Below, piece by piece: positions 6,910 through 13,362 of a stretch of DNA of 17,206 bases. Position numbers and translations under genes: made by a program. The stretch is from JAJPJX01 sp964568355 (GTDB taxonomy: Bacteria > Acidobacteriota > Terriglobia > Bryobacterales > Bryobacteraceae): the NCBI GenBank assembly GCA_964568355.1, contig CAZMRK010000363.1, positions 1 through 17,206 on the forward strand, written 5' to 3'. The notes beneath the pieces are model-generated. The model searched no databases. It was not told the DNA's origin and was given only the letters and a program-made list of their open reading frames with translations. Positions within the stretch are counted from its first letter, which is position 1; every line of letters begins with the position of its first letter.

Positions 6910-7395
6910 ATGAGAAAACTATTTTCCAATGGTTTGGTAGTCGTTGCAGGCACTCTATGTTTAGCTGCACCCATGGCGCACAGTGTGCCGCACTACCCCC
7001 CGACTCCTGATTTCCAAGAAGATCCCCGTTTGGCGTGCTTACAACATTTTTTTCAACAGGCAGCCTGCCCCATTGAGCGTTTTTCCCACATCTTCATTCA
7101 AGTCGCGGATACCTACAACCTGGACTGGCGCCTGCTTCCCAGCATTTCTTTTATAGAGTCCACGGGCGGCAAGATGGCCCGCAACAATAACCTTTTCGGA
7201 TGGGACTCCGGTAAAGCTGCCTTCTCCACGCCCGTGGCCGCTATTCAAGAGGTGGCGCATCAGCTAGCGAACTCCAGTCTCTATCGGAACAAGAAACTGG
7301 ACGGAATTCTTCACACCTATAATCCGGACGCGAGCTACGCTCGCAAAGTGAAGTCCGTGATGCAACAGATCGCACCCACGGAAACCCTCGAGTGA
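6910..7395 (+). CDS. Secreted glucosaminidase/lytic-transglycosylase-like cell-wall hydrolase
   Basis: This 161-residue protein has a signal peptide of about 25 residues (MRKLFSNGLVVVAGTLCLAAPMAHS). The mature part contains LDWRLLPSISFIESTGGK, in which E83 is the candidate catalytic acid of a lysozyme-like fold. NNNLFGW (93-99) and YNPDASYARKV (137-147) follow. This combination is typical of small glucosaminidase or SLT-type peptidoglycan hydrolases. C43 and C53 could form a disulfide in the periplasm. Substrate would be the glycan strands of peptidoglycan. AGGAAGG at 6900-6906 is a good Shine-Dalgarno for the ATG. It is transcribed alone from its own promoter behind a structured leader, and converges on a small membrane protein gene 12 bp away. 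Whether it is a hydrolase or a lytic transglycosylase cannot be told from sequence. Confidence 0.75.
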   Translation: MRKLFSNGLVVVAGTLCLAAPMAHSVPHYPPTPDFQEDPRLACLQHFFQQAACPIERFSHIFIQVADTYNLDWRLLPSISFIESTGGKMARNNNLFGWDSGKAAFSTPVAAIQEVAHQLANSSLYRNKKLDGILHTYNPDASYARKVKSVMQQIAPTETLE

Positions 7396-7407
7396 TTGTC
7401 CCAAGCG

Positions 7408-7554
7408 CTATTCCAGGAACTTGACTCCCAGGAACAGGCCACCAAACAGCAATATCGAAAGCACCACAATCGCGGCTAACCTCAAGAAGCGTTCGGTCGC
7501 ATTGACTTCTTGATGTTCGTCGTACTTGATCCGGTCAGCGAGGCTATCAAACAT
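7408..7554 (-). CDS. Small single-pass membrane protein (48 residues)
   Basis: The chosen start is the ATG at 7554, because GGGAGGACAACTCC places a strong Shine-Dalgarno 8 bases upstream. The longer frame beginning at 7803 has no coding character and overlaps the rpsA promoter. The product begins MFDSLADRIKYDEHQEVNATE, a charged cytoplasmic-looking segment. It ends in one hydrophobic helix (LAAIVVLSILLFGGLFLGVKFLE). I do not recognise a family. Similar short one-helix proteins are often unannotated. A possible -10 (TATAGT, 7614-7609 on the minus strand) lies about 55 bases upstream of the start. Confidence 0.6.
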   Translation of the reverse strand: MFDSLADRIKYDEHQEVNATERFLRLAAIVVLSILLFGGLFLGVKFLE

Positions 7555-7765
7555 GGAGTTGTCCTCCCTTCCATAAGGCCGAATGAACACCCGGATTAGG
7601 CAATCGATACTATAAAGAACTTCTTGCTGAGTAGATTGTATCGCTGAACAGAAAAAAGGAAAATAGGCAACTGTTGCGGTGCCGATTTTCGTTTCGGCAT
7701 ATCCGGACTCGAATCTCTGAATTGACGGTCTTCCGGGCGCCCCGCAACCCCGCCCGAGAGGGACA

Positions 7766-7794
7766 TTGACAAGTTGTCCGGGTCGGCGTATATT
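7766..7794 (+). promoter_or_regulatory. Near-consensus promoter of rpsA
   Basis: TTGACA (7766-7771) is a perfect -35, followed by a 17-bp spacer and TATATT (7789-7794). The expected transcript start is near 7801, giving a leader of about 159 nt before the preferred rpsA start at 7960. This is the closest match to the sigma70 consensus in the window, as expected for a highly expressed ribosomal gene. Confidence 0.8.
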
Positions 7795-7885
7795 TGCTAA
7801 CATACTGATCTCACAGTGGTTTGCTGGTGACTAGGCGCAGCGTTTTAGATCAAAAAGGTGCTCAGGGCTCATTATCGCGCCTGCT

Positions 7886-7930
7886 CCTCGCCGTTTTTTG
7901 TGCCTCGCCGCAGCAGAGTTTTAGGCTGCG
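7886..7930 (+). promoter_or_regulatory. Repeat and hairpin in the rpsA leader
   Basis: CCTCGCCG is repeated directly (7886-7893 and 7903-7910) around a run of six Ts. CGCAGC (7909-7914) pairs perfectly with GCTGCG (7925-7930) over a 10-base loop. The hairpin ends 16 bases before the GGAGG ribosome site (7947-7951). S1 is known to repress its own translation through structured leaders in enterobacteria. That this leader works the same way is inference. Confidence 0.4.
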
Positions 7931-7959
7931 CGAATCAGCGACCTCCGGAGGCATCGTCC

Positions 7960-9681
7960 ATGGCCGTCGACCAGAATAACCAGCCGCAGGATCGTCCGCT
8001 CGCGCCGGATCCCGAGAGCTACGAATATCTGCTCGATGACTATACTCACTTCGCCCCTCCGTCGGAGGGGGAAATCCTGCAGGGTACGATTCTCAAGATC
8101 ACGGCGAAGGACGTTATCGTCGATTTTGGCTTTAAATCTGAAGGACTTGTGCCGCTGGAGCAGTTTGTCGGCGCGGATGGGCAGGTCACGATCCACCCCG
8201 GCGAAGTCGTCGATGTGATGATCGACCACGGAGAGCCGCAGGAGGGTTATGTCCTGCTGTCGCACGCCAAGGCAGCCCGCCTGAAGGTCTGGGAAAATCT
8301 CGAAAAAGCCTTTCAGGAGCAGTTGATTGTATCCGGGCGGGTGCTGGGCCGCGTAAAGGGCGGGCTTTCCGTAGATGTTGGGATCAAGGCCTTCATGCCG
8401 GGGTCCCAGGTAGATCCCCGTCCGGCACATAATTTGGACGCATTTATCGGGCAGGATATCCCGGTAAAAATTATCAAACTCAATCGCCGGCGCGGAAATG
8501 TCGTCGTTTCCCGCAAATTGGCGGTCGAACAAGAAATCAATGAGCGTAAGGTTAGCACCTTAGGCCACCTGGAAGAAGGCGCGATTGTAACTGGTGTGGT
8601 AAAAAACCTCACCGAGTATGGAGCCTTTGTAGATCTGGGCGGCATCGACGGGCTGCTACATGTCACGGACATGTCTTACGGGCGTGTGTCCCACCCCTCG
8701 GAGATCGTCCATGTGGGCGACGAGGTCACGGTAAAAGTTCTCAAATTCGATCGCCAGAAAGAGCGGGTTTCGCTCGGGCTCAAACAGATGGAGCCCGACC
8801 CCTGGGAGACGGTCCAGGAACGATACCCGCTCAACGGCAGAGTGATCGGCCGGGTCGTCAACGTGACTGACTATGGCGCCTTCGTGGAACTGGAACCGGG
8901 AATTGAGGGGCTGATTCATATCAGCGAAATGACCTGGTCCCGCCGCATGAAACACCCCTCCAAGGTGGTGAAACCGGGCGACCAGGTAGAAGCGGTAATC
9001 CTGGAAGTGCATCCCAAGGACCGGCGGATCTCGCTGGGTCTCAAGCAACTGGAGCCCAATCCCTGGACCACCATCGACAGCCGCTATAGCGTCGGCTCAG
9101 TCGTAGAGGGCCGTGTCCGGAACATGACGGATTTCGGCGCTTTCATCGAAATTGAAGAAGGAATCGACGGATTGGTGCACGTTTCCGATCTTTCCTGGAC
9201 CAAGCGGATCAAGCATCCTTCCGAAGTCCTGAAGAAGGGGCAACTGGTCCAGGCGGTCATTTTGAATATCGATTCCAAGGCCCACCGCCTTTCGCTCGGG
9301 ATCAAGCAACTCCAGCCGGATGCGTGGGAGAGCTATTTCCAGACGCACCAGGTGGGCGACATCGTGCATGGCAGGATTTGCCGGTTGGCAGGCTTCGGCG
9401 CCTTTGTCGAGCTTGCCGAGGGAGTAGAGGGCCTTTGCCACTTTTCCGAAGTTCCCGGATATTCGGGGCGGAGGAGCGAAGAGCCTCCAGTGGCGGTAAA
9501 TCAGGAGTATGATTTCAAAATCATCAAGATGAGCGAAGCCGAGAAAAAGATCGGACTGAGCTTGAAAGCGGTTAGCGACGACGAGGAAAAGAACCGCCTG
9601 GAGGACTATCAGCGGCAGGCTGCCGCTGCCACTACGACCATCGAGGAGGTCATGAGCCTCAAGGATCGAAACCTGGAATAA
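7960..9681 (+). CDS. rpsA: 30S ribosomal protein S1
   Basis: This 573-residue protein has six S1 (OB-fold) repeats, beginning roughly at GEILQGTILKI, IVSGRVLGRVKGG, GAIVTGVVKNLTEYGAFVDL, NGRVIGRVVNVTDYGAFVEL, GSVVEGRVRNMTDFGAFIEI and GDIVHGRICRLAGFGAFVEL. Repeats 3-5 carry the classic GAF(V/I)-GLxH(V/I)S-HP-RISLGLKQ pattern. Repeats 1 and 2 are divergent, as in other S1 proteins where they dock on the ribosome. S1 binds mRNA and helps initiation on structured or weakly Shine-Dalgarno-led messages. The start is taken at ATG 7960, where MAVDQNNQPQ begins, with GGAGG 8 bases upstream. A GTG in frame at 7858 would add 34 uncharacteristic residues. An IHF/HU gene follows, the order also found in enterobacteria. 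Confidence 0.97.
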   Translation: MAVDQNNQPQDRPLAPDPESYEYLLDDYTHFAPPSEGEILQGTILKITAKDVIVDFGFKSEGLVPLEQFVGADGQVTIHPGEVVDVMIDHGEPQEGYVLLSHAKAARLKVWENLEKAFQEQLIVSGRVLGRVKGGLSVDVGIKAFMPGSQVDPRPAHNLDAFIGQDIPVKIIKLNRRRGNVVVSRKLAVEQEINERKVSTLGHLEEGAIVTGVVKNLTEYGAFVDLGGIDGLLHVTDMSYGRVSHPSEIVHVGDEVTVKVLKFDRQKERVSLGLKQMEPDPWETVQERYPLNGRVIGRVVNVTDYGAFVELEPGIEGLIHISEMTWSRRMKHPSKVVKPGDQVEAVILEVHPKDRRISLGLKQLEPNPWTTIDSRYSVGSVVEGRVRNMTDFGAFIEIEEGIDGLVHVSDLSWTKRIKHPSEVLKKGQLVQAVILNIDSKAHRLSLGIKQLQPDAWESYFQTHQVGDIVHGRICRLAGFGAFVELAEGVEGLCHFSEVPGYSGRRSEEPPVAVNQEYDFKIIKMSEAEKKIGLSLKAVSDDEEKNRLEDYQRQAAAATTTIEEVMSLKDRNLE

Positions 9682-9682
9682 C

Positions 9683-9711
9683 TTGCAAATCTTTCCCGTT
9701 CACGCGATACT
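9683..9711 (+). promoter_or_regulatory. Possible promoter of the IHF/HU gene
   Basis: TTGCAA (9683-9688), a 17-bp spacer and GATACT (9706-9711) each match four of six consensus bases. They lie immediately after the rpsA stop. They could give the DNA-binding protein its own transcript in addition to read-through from rpsA. Confidence 0.4.
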
Positions 9712-9750
9712 TTGGTCTGTAACCGATTGAGAGTACAAGGAGACGATTAA

Positions 9751-10080
9751 ATGACCAAGGCCGATCTGATTGAAGAGGTCTCCCGCGTCGTGGAGATGAC
9801 CCGGAAGGAATCCGAGGTCATCGTGGAGGCGATTTTCGACAGCATCGTGCGCTCCCTGCGTTCCGGCGACAAGATTGAGATCCGGGGATTCGGGAGCTTT
9901 CGCACGCGCCAGAGACAGCCTCGCATCGGCCGCAATCCCAAGACCGGGGCGCGGGTTGAGGTTCCCGCGAAGAAGATTCCTTATTTCAAACCCAGCAAGG
10001 AATTGAAGGACGTCGTGAACAATTCGGCCACAACTCCGGCGCCGGAGCCAACTCCCTCGGACCAGATCCCCACGTCCTAG
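9751..10080 (+). CDS. ihfB: IHF/HU-family DNA-bending protein (IHF-beta-like)
   Basis: This is a 109-residue protein. Residues 1-90 match the bacterial DNA-bending fold: MTKADLIEEVSR, then GDKIEIRGFGSF, the DNA-inserting arm GRNPKTG with its conserved proline, and FKPSKELKD near the end. The RGFGSF-x-GRNPKTG series is closest to IHF beta. The position just after rpsA also fits, as ihfB follows rpsA in Escherichia coli. The last 15-20 residues (TTPAPEPTPSDQ) are a proline-rich extension absent from the roughly 94-residue E. coli protein and probably disordered. AAGGAGA at 9739-9745 is a strong ribosome site. Outside Proteobacteria such proteins often act as homodimers, so a strict IHF heterodimer should not be assumed. 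The HU/IHF family is certain; the subunit name is tentative. Confidence 0.92.
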   Translation: MTKADLIEEVSRVVEMTRKESEVIVEAIFDSIVRSLRSGDKIEIRGFGSFRTRQRQPRIGRNPKTGARVEVPAKKIPYFKPSKELKDVVNNSATTPAPEPTPSDQIPTS

Positions 10081-10092
10081 AATCCCGCCATC

Positions 10093-10575
10093 ATGGATCA
10101 TCTTTGGAGTCCGTGGCGCTACCAGTATGTCAGCAACGCGGACGCAGCCGGGAAATGTATCTTCTGCGTGAAAGCCAGTGAGACGGATGACCGGGCCAAT
10201 TACATCCTGCACCGGGCCAGACATAATTTTGTCATTCTGAATCTGTATCCTTACACCTGCGGCCACCTGATGGTCGTGCCTTATGCGCACATCGCGACCC
10301 TGGAAGATCTGCCGGAGGAGGCGCTTCTGGAAATGACGCGGCTGATGCGGGACTCGGTCAAGCACCTTCGCTCCATCTATCATCCCTCCGGGCTGAATGT
10401 CGGCATGAATATCGGCCGGTCGGCGGGCGCCGGCGTAGCGGATCACGTCCACATGCACGTGCTGCCACGCTGGGACGCCGATGCCAATTTCATGACCACG
10501 GTGGGAGAAACGCGGGTACTACCGGAAGACATGGCCACAACCTACGCCAAACTCAGCCGGGCGTTTTCCGGTTGA
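10093..10575 (+). CDS. HIT-family nucleotide hydrolase/phosphorylase
   Basis: This is a 160-residue cytoplasmic enzyme. The histidine-triad motif HVHMHVLPRW occupies residues 118-127, with H120 the likely nucleophile. NVGMNIGRSAGAGVADH precedes it and forms the phosphate-binding region. The N-terminus MDHLWSPWR and the CIFC pair (C22, C25), a probable zinc site, resemble the Ap4A phosphorylase-like branch (for example actinobacterial HIT proteins) more than the HINT branch. The likely reaction is cleavage of dinucleoside polyphosphates or related nucleotides. It lies 12 bp after the IHF/HU gene. No Shine-Dalgarno is seen. A TAGAAT box spans that gene's stop codon (10078-10083), 9 bases before the ATG, so a nearly leaderless transcript is possible. 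Exact substrate unresolved. Confidence 0.92.
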   Translation: MDHLWSPWRYQYVSNADAAGKCIFCVKASETDDRANYILHRARHNFVILNLYPYTCGHLMVVPYAHIATLEDLPEEALLEMTRLMRDSVKHLRSIYHPSGLNVGMNIGRSAGAGVADHVHMHVLPRWDADANFMTTVGETRVLPEDMATTYAKLSRAFSG

Positions 10576-10618
10576 AGCCGCACTCCTTTCCAGCGTCTCC
10601 GGCCGTGATAGAATTCCC

Positions 10619-11410
10619 GTGTCCATGAAGACACATACACTTACGGCGGAATTGGTGGCCGAATTCGTCGGTACTCTGGTGCTGATGCTGTTTGGCGAGG
10701 GCGTGGTCGCAATGGTAGTCCTGTTCGGCCATGGAATTCCCGGCGAGGTCACGCACGGCGGATATACCAACATCACACTGGGATGGGGCCTGGGCGTGAC
10801 GATGGGCTGCTACATTGCCGGGCGCATCTCCGGCGCACACCTGAACCCGGCCGTAACGCTGGCGCTGGCCGTCTTCCGAGGTTTTCCCTGGCGTAAGGTG
10901 ATTCCCTACAGCGTGGCACAAGTGGCGGGTGCGTTCCTGGCAGCGGCCCTGGTCTATTGGAACTACCTGCCGGCTTTTCACGCCGCCGATCCCAGCCTGG
11001 AGCATACCGCGGGTGTCTTTGCCACGTTTCCCGCTTTCCCGCAGGTCCCCTCCGCCGGCCTGCTGGACCAAGTAATTGGTACGGCGCTACTGCTGCTATT
11101 GATCCTGGCAATTGTAGAAGAACGCAACCAAGCTCCCGGCTCGAACCTGGGACCGGTGATGATCGGCGCGGTGGTAGTGGCGATCGGTATCTCGTTCGGC
11201 GGAATGCACGGATACGCCATCAATCCGGCCAGGGACTTTGGCCCGCGGCTGTTTACGGCTCTGGCCGGCTTCCGGAACAACGGACTGACCGATGGAAGTA
11301 TGGTCTTTTGGGTGCCGATCGTCGGTCCGCTGGCGGGCGGGCTGCTGGGCGCCGCGGTCTGGGAGTGGGGAGTCTGCCGCTTTCTTCCCCCGGCTCCTCC
11401 CAAGTCCTAA
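10619..11410 (+). CDS. glpF: Glycerol-facilitator-type aquaporin (MIP family)
   Basis: This 263-residue membrane channel shows six hydrophobic helices plus two re-entrant loops. The first pore motif is SGAHLNPAVT (N76-P77-A78). The second is INPARDFGPR (N202-P203-A204). The Asp after NPAR is the residue that marks aquaglyceroporins rather than water-only channels. The stretch KVIPYSVAQVAGAFLAAALVY closely resembles E. coli GlpF. It should pass glycerol or similar small neutral solutes across the inner membrane. No glycerol kinase or dehydrogenase gene is nearby. The GTG at 10619 gives the longest frame, but ATG 10625 is an equally good or better start. A TGA-TAGAAT extended -10 at 10606-10614 sits 10 bases before that ATG and no Shine-Dalgarno is visible. 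The family is secure; the solute is inferred. Confidence 0.93.
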   Translation: MSMKTHTLTAELVAEFVGTLVLMLFGEGVVAMVVLFGHGIPGEVTHGGYTNITLGWGLGVTMGCYIAGRISGAHLNPAVTLALAVFRGFPWRKVIPYSVAQVAGAFLAAALVYWNYLPAFHAADPSLEHTAGVFATFPAFPQVPSAGLLDQVIGTALLLLLILAIVEERNQAPGSNLGPVMIGAVVVAIGISFGGMHGYAINPARDFGPRLFTALAGFRNNGLTDGSMVFWVPIVGPLAGGLLGAAVWEWGVCRFLPPAPPKS

Positions 11411-11446
11411 GTCCTAAAGCTCTCGGACGGACGCCTTCTTCTGCGT

Positions 11447-11452
11447 TATAAT
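11447..11452 (+). promoter_or_regulatory. -10 box (TATAAT) for the yceD-rpmF-plsX cluster
   Basis: A perfect TATAAT lies 33 bases before the ATG at 11486, giving an expected leader of about 27 nt. No convincing -35 hexamer is seen 16-18 bp upstream. The aquaporin gene ends 37 bp before it, so the cluster probably has its own promoter. Confidence 0.55.
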
Positions 11453-11485
11453 AGCAGTTGCCCTCCCCGGCACCCCGGTAGGTTT

Positions 11486-12007
11486 ATGTTCCTTAGCATC
11501 AAAGAGATGGAAGTGCGGAAGGTTCGTTTCGACGAGACTTTCGCCCCGGGCCAGATTGACTTTTCAGACGCCGGAGTGGAGCAGGCGGGTCCCTTACGGG
11601 CGGTAGGCACAGCGGAGCTGCTGGCCAATACCGAGGGAGAGGTCCGGATCATGGGGAGTTTCGCCGTGGAGATGGAAGGGGAATGCGACCGCTGCCTGGG
11701 CCGCGCACGTTTCCGTCTGGAGCCCCAACTGGATCTGTTTTATCGCCCGATGGTAGCCGATCGCAGCCCCGAAGGTGAGGTCGAAATCGATGAGGGCGAA
11801 GCCGAAATCGGGTTTTATCAGGGCGGAGGAATGGAGCTGGAAGACCTCCTCCGGGAACAGATTCTCTTGTTGCTGCCCATGCAGCGGATCTGTAGGGAAG
11901 ATTGTCAGGGGATCTGCCCGATTTGCGGCAAAGATCGCAATGAGAACCCCTGTAATTGCTCGGCGGCGCCGGCGGACGACCGCTGGCGAGCCCTTCGCAA
12001 TCTTTAA
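11486..12007 (+). CDS. yceD: YceD/DUF177 family protein
   Basis: This 173-residue cytoplasmic protein has the DUF177 layout. An N-terminal beta-rich half (MFLSIKEMEVRKVRFDETF) leads to the conserved CDRCL. An acidic middle follows, then LEDLLREQILLLLPMQRIC-x3-DC-x2-IC-x2-CG-x7-C-x-C, whose cysteines suggest a metal site. The gene almost always precedes rpmF (L32) and plsX, as here. In E. coli and plants the family has been linked to 23S rRNA processing or accumulation. The exact role in this phylum is unknown. GGTAGG just before the ATG is a modest ribosome site. rpmF begins 94 bp after it, behind a possible second promoter. Confidence 0.9.
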   Translation: MFLSIKEMEVRKVRFDETFAPGQIDFSDAGVEQAGPLRAVGTAELLANTEGEVRIMGSFAVEMEGECDRCLGRARFRLEPQLDLFYRPMVADRSPEGEVEIDEGEAEIGFYQGGGMELEDLLREQILLLLPMQRICREDCQGICPICGKDRNENPCNCSAAPADDRWRALRNL

Positions 12008-12055
12008 GGTTCCGGCGCCAAGCGCGAGCCGCTGGCGGCCATGATCCAAAGAAAT

Positions 12056-12085
12056 TTGGAAGTTCACCGCGCAAGCGGGTAATAT
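12056..12085 (+). promoter_or_regulatory. Possible promoter upstream of rpmF
   Basis: TTGGAA (12056-12061), an 18-bp spacer and TAATAT (12080-12085) lie in the 94-bp gap before rpmF. A small hairpin with a GCAA loop (CCGC 12067-12070 with GCGG 12075-12078) falls in the spacer. If used, it would boost rpmF and plsX independently of yceD. Confidence 0.35.
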
Positions 12086-12101
12086 TTTTTGAGGTACCAG
12101 A

Positions 12102-12284
12102 ATGCCGAATCCGAAACGACGTCACTCCAATCGCCGCACGCAGAACCGTCGCGCACATGACGGGCTGAAGCAGGCGGGTCTGTCCGAATGCCCGAATTGT
12201 CACGAGCCGAAACTCCCGCACCGTGTTTGTCCCCACTGCGGGCAGTACAAGGGACGCGAAGTGATCGAAGTCGCTGAGGAGTAA
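12102..12284 (+). CDS. rpmF: 50S ribosomal protein L32
   Basis: This 60-residue protein is the usual L32 length. It begins MPNPKRRHSNRRTQNRRAHD, the basic rRNA-binding arm of L32. It then forms a zinc ribbon with CPNC (residues 30-33) and CPHC (43-46), followed by GQYKGREV, a standard L32 ending. All four zinc cysteines are present, so this is the zinc-binding (C+) form. GAGG at 12091-12094 is the ribosome site. It lies between yceD and plsX in the widely conserved order, with 14 bp to plsX. Confidence 0.97.
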   Translation: MPNPKRRHSNRRTQNRRAHDGLKQAGLSECPNCHEPKLPHRVCPHCGQYKGREVIEVAEE

Positions 12285-12298
12285 TCCCCAGTCCAGTC

Positions 12299-13327
12299 AT
12301 GGTGACCATTGCCGTAGATGCAATGGGCGGAGATCACGCCCCCAAGTCAGAAGTGGAGGGGGCGGTTCAAGCCGCCAGGACGCTCGGGGTTCAAGTCATT
12401 CTGGTTGGCCAAGAGGACCTCGTCCGTCGCGAGCTCGAGCAATACAACGACCACCGCGAGCTGCCCATTCGGATTTTGCACGCCAGCGAACGGGTGACGA
12501 TGGACGACAGCGCTGCCCGCGCCGTGCGGAGCAAGCGCGATAGCTCCTTGCGGGTCAGCGCCCGCCTGGTGCGAGATGGCCAGGCGCAGGGCTTGGTTTC
12601 GGCCGGAAATACCGGCGCGGTCATGGCCACTGCCAAGATGGTGCAGGGGGTGGTACAGGGCGTGGACCGTCCGGCTCTCGCCGGAATCTTCCCTACCCTG
12701 GCGGGAAACCCGGTGGTTGTAGTGGACGTGGGCGCCAACGTGGACTGCTCCCCCCGGCAGTTGGCCCAGTTCGCGGTCATGGGGGAGATCTACTCCCGCC
12801 TGATTCTGCACACGCGCGAACCTCGGGTCGCCATCCTTTCGATCGGCGAAGAGGAGCACAAGGGCAACGAGACCACCCGCGCGGCCACACCCCTGCTGAA
12901 AAGCCTGCCGATTCGTTTCGTGGGCAATGTGGAAGGACGCGACATCTACTCCGGCAAAGCGGATGTCATTGTGTGCGATGGTTTTACGGGCAACGTGGCG
13001 CTGAAGGTCAGCGAGGGGCTGGTGGAGATGGTCAAGCAGATGCTCCAGGAATCACTGGCGGCCACGATCACTCGAAAAATCGGCTATGTGCTTTCGCGCA
13101 CGGCGTTTACGGACTTCAAGAAGCGCGTAGACTATTCCGAATTCGGCGGATTCCCGCTGGTCGGCGTAAAAGGCGTATGTATTATTTGCCACGGCCGTTC
13201 CAATGGCAATGCCATCAAGAATGCCATCCGGGTGGCGGCCGAGTTTTATAACGGGAATATCAATCAGCGGATTGAAAACGAATTGCGGCGATTTCAGGCG
13301 GAGCGAGTGACCTTAAAGTTAACGTAA
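12299..13327 (+). CDS. plsX: Phosphate acyltransferase PlsX
   Basis: This 342-residue enzyme makes acyl-phosphate from acyl-ACP for PlsY, the first committed step toward phosphatidic acid in bacteria using the PlsX/Y route. The N-terminus has IAVDAMGGDHAP, the family signature. Further on are LVSAGNTGAVMA, VVVDVGANVDCSPRQLAQFAVMG, VAILSIGEEEHKGNE, FVGNVEGRDIYSGKADVIVCDGFTGNVALKVSEG and the late GGFPLVGVKGVCIICHG. All belong to the PlsX core, and the length is close to the approximately 350 residues of characterised members. No strong Shine-Dalgarno precedes ATG 12299. The GAGGAG at the end of rpmF is about 17 bases away, so translation is probably coupled to L32. fabH, which often follows plsX, is absent. 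Confidence 0.97.
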   Translation: MVTIAVDAMGGDHAPKSEVEGAVQAARTLGVQVILVGQEDLVRRELEQYNDHRELPIRILHASERVTMDDSAARAVRSKRDSSLRVSARLVRDGQAQGLVSAGNTGAVMATAKMVQGVVQGVDRPALAGIFPTLAGNPVVVVDVGANVDCSPRQLAQFAVMGEIYSRLILHTREPRVAILSIGEEEHKGNETTRAATPLLKSLPIRFVGNVEGRDIYSGKADVIVCDGFTGNVALKVSEGLVEMVKQMLQESLAATITRKIGYVLSRTAFTDFKKRVDYSEFGGFPLVGVKGVCIICHGRSNGNAIKNAIRVAAEFYNGNINQRIENELRRFQAERVTLKLT

Positions 13328-13362
13328 ACTGTCACCGGGGGCCTGGTTCCGCCATCCCATAC

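Noticed and set aside
7555..7803. N-terminal extension of the 48-residue membrane protein
   Set aside because: It would overlap the strong rpsA promoter on the other strand, and the internal ATG 7554 has an excellent ribosome site.
7858..7959. In-frame GTG start for rpsA
   Set aside because: It adds 34 residues unlike any S1 N-terminus and bypasses the GGAGG site that serves ATG 7960.
11401..11417. Tandem heptamer GTCCTAA at the aquaporin gene end as a terminator or regulatory repeat
   Set aside because: It is only two short copies that duplicate the stop codon region, with no hairpin or T-run; probably a chance slippage product.
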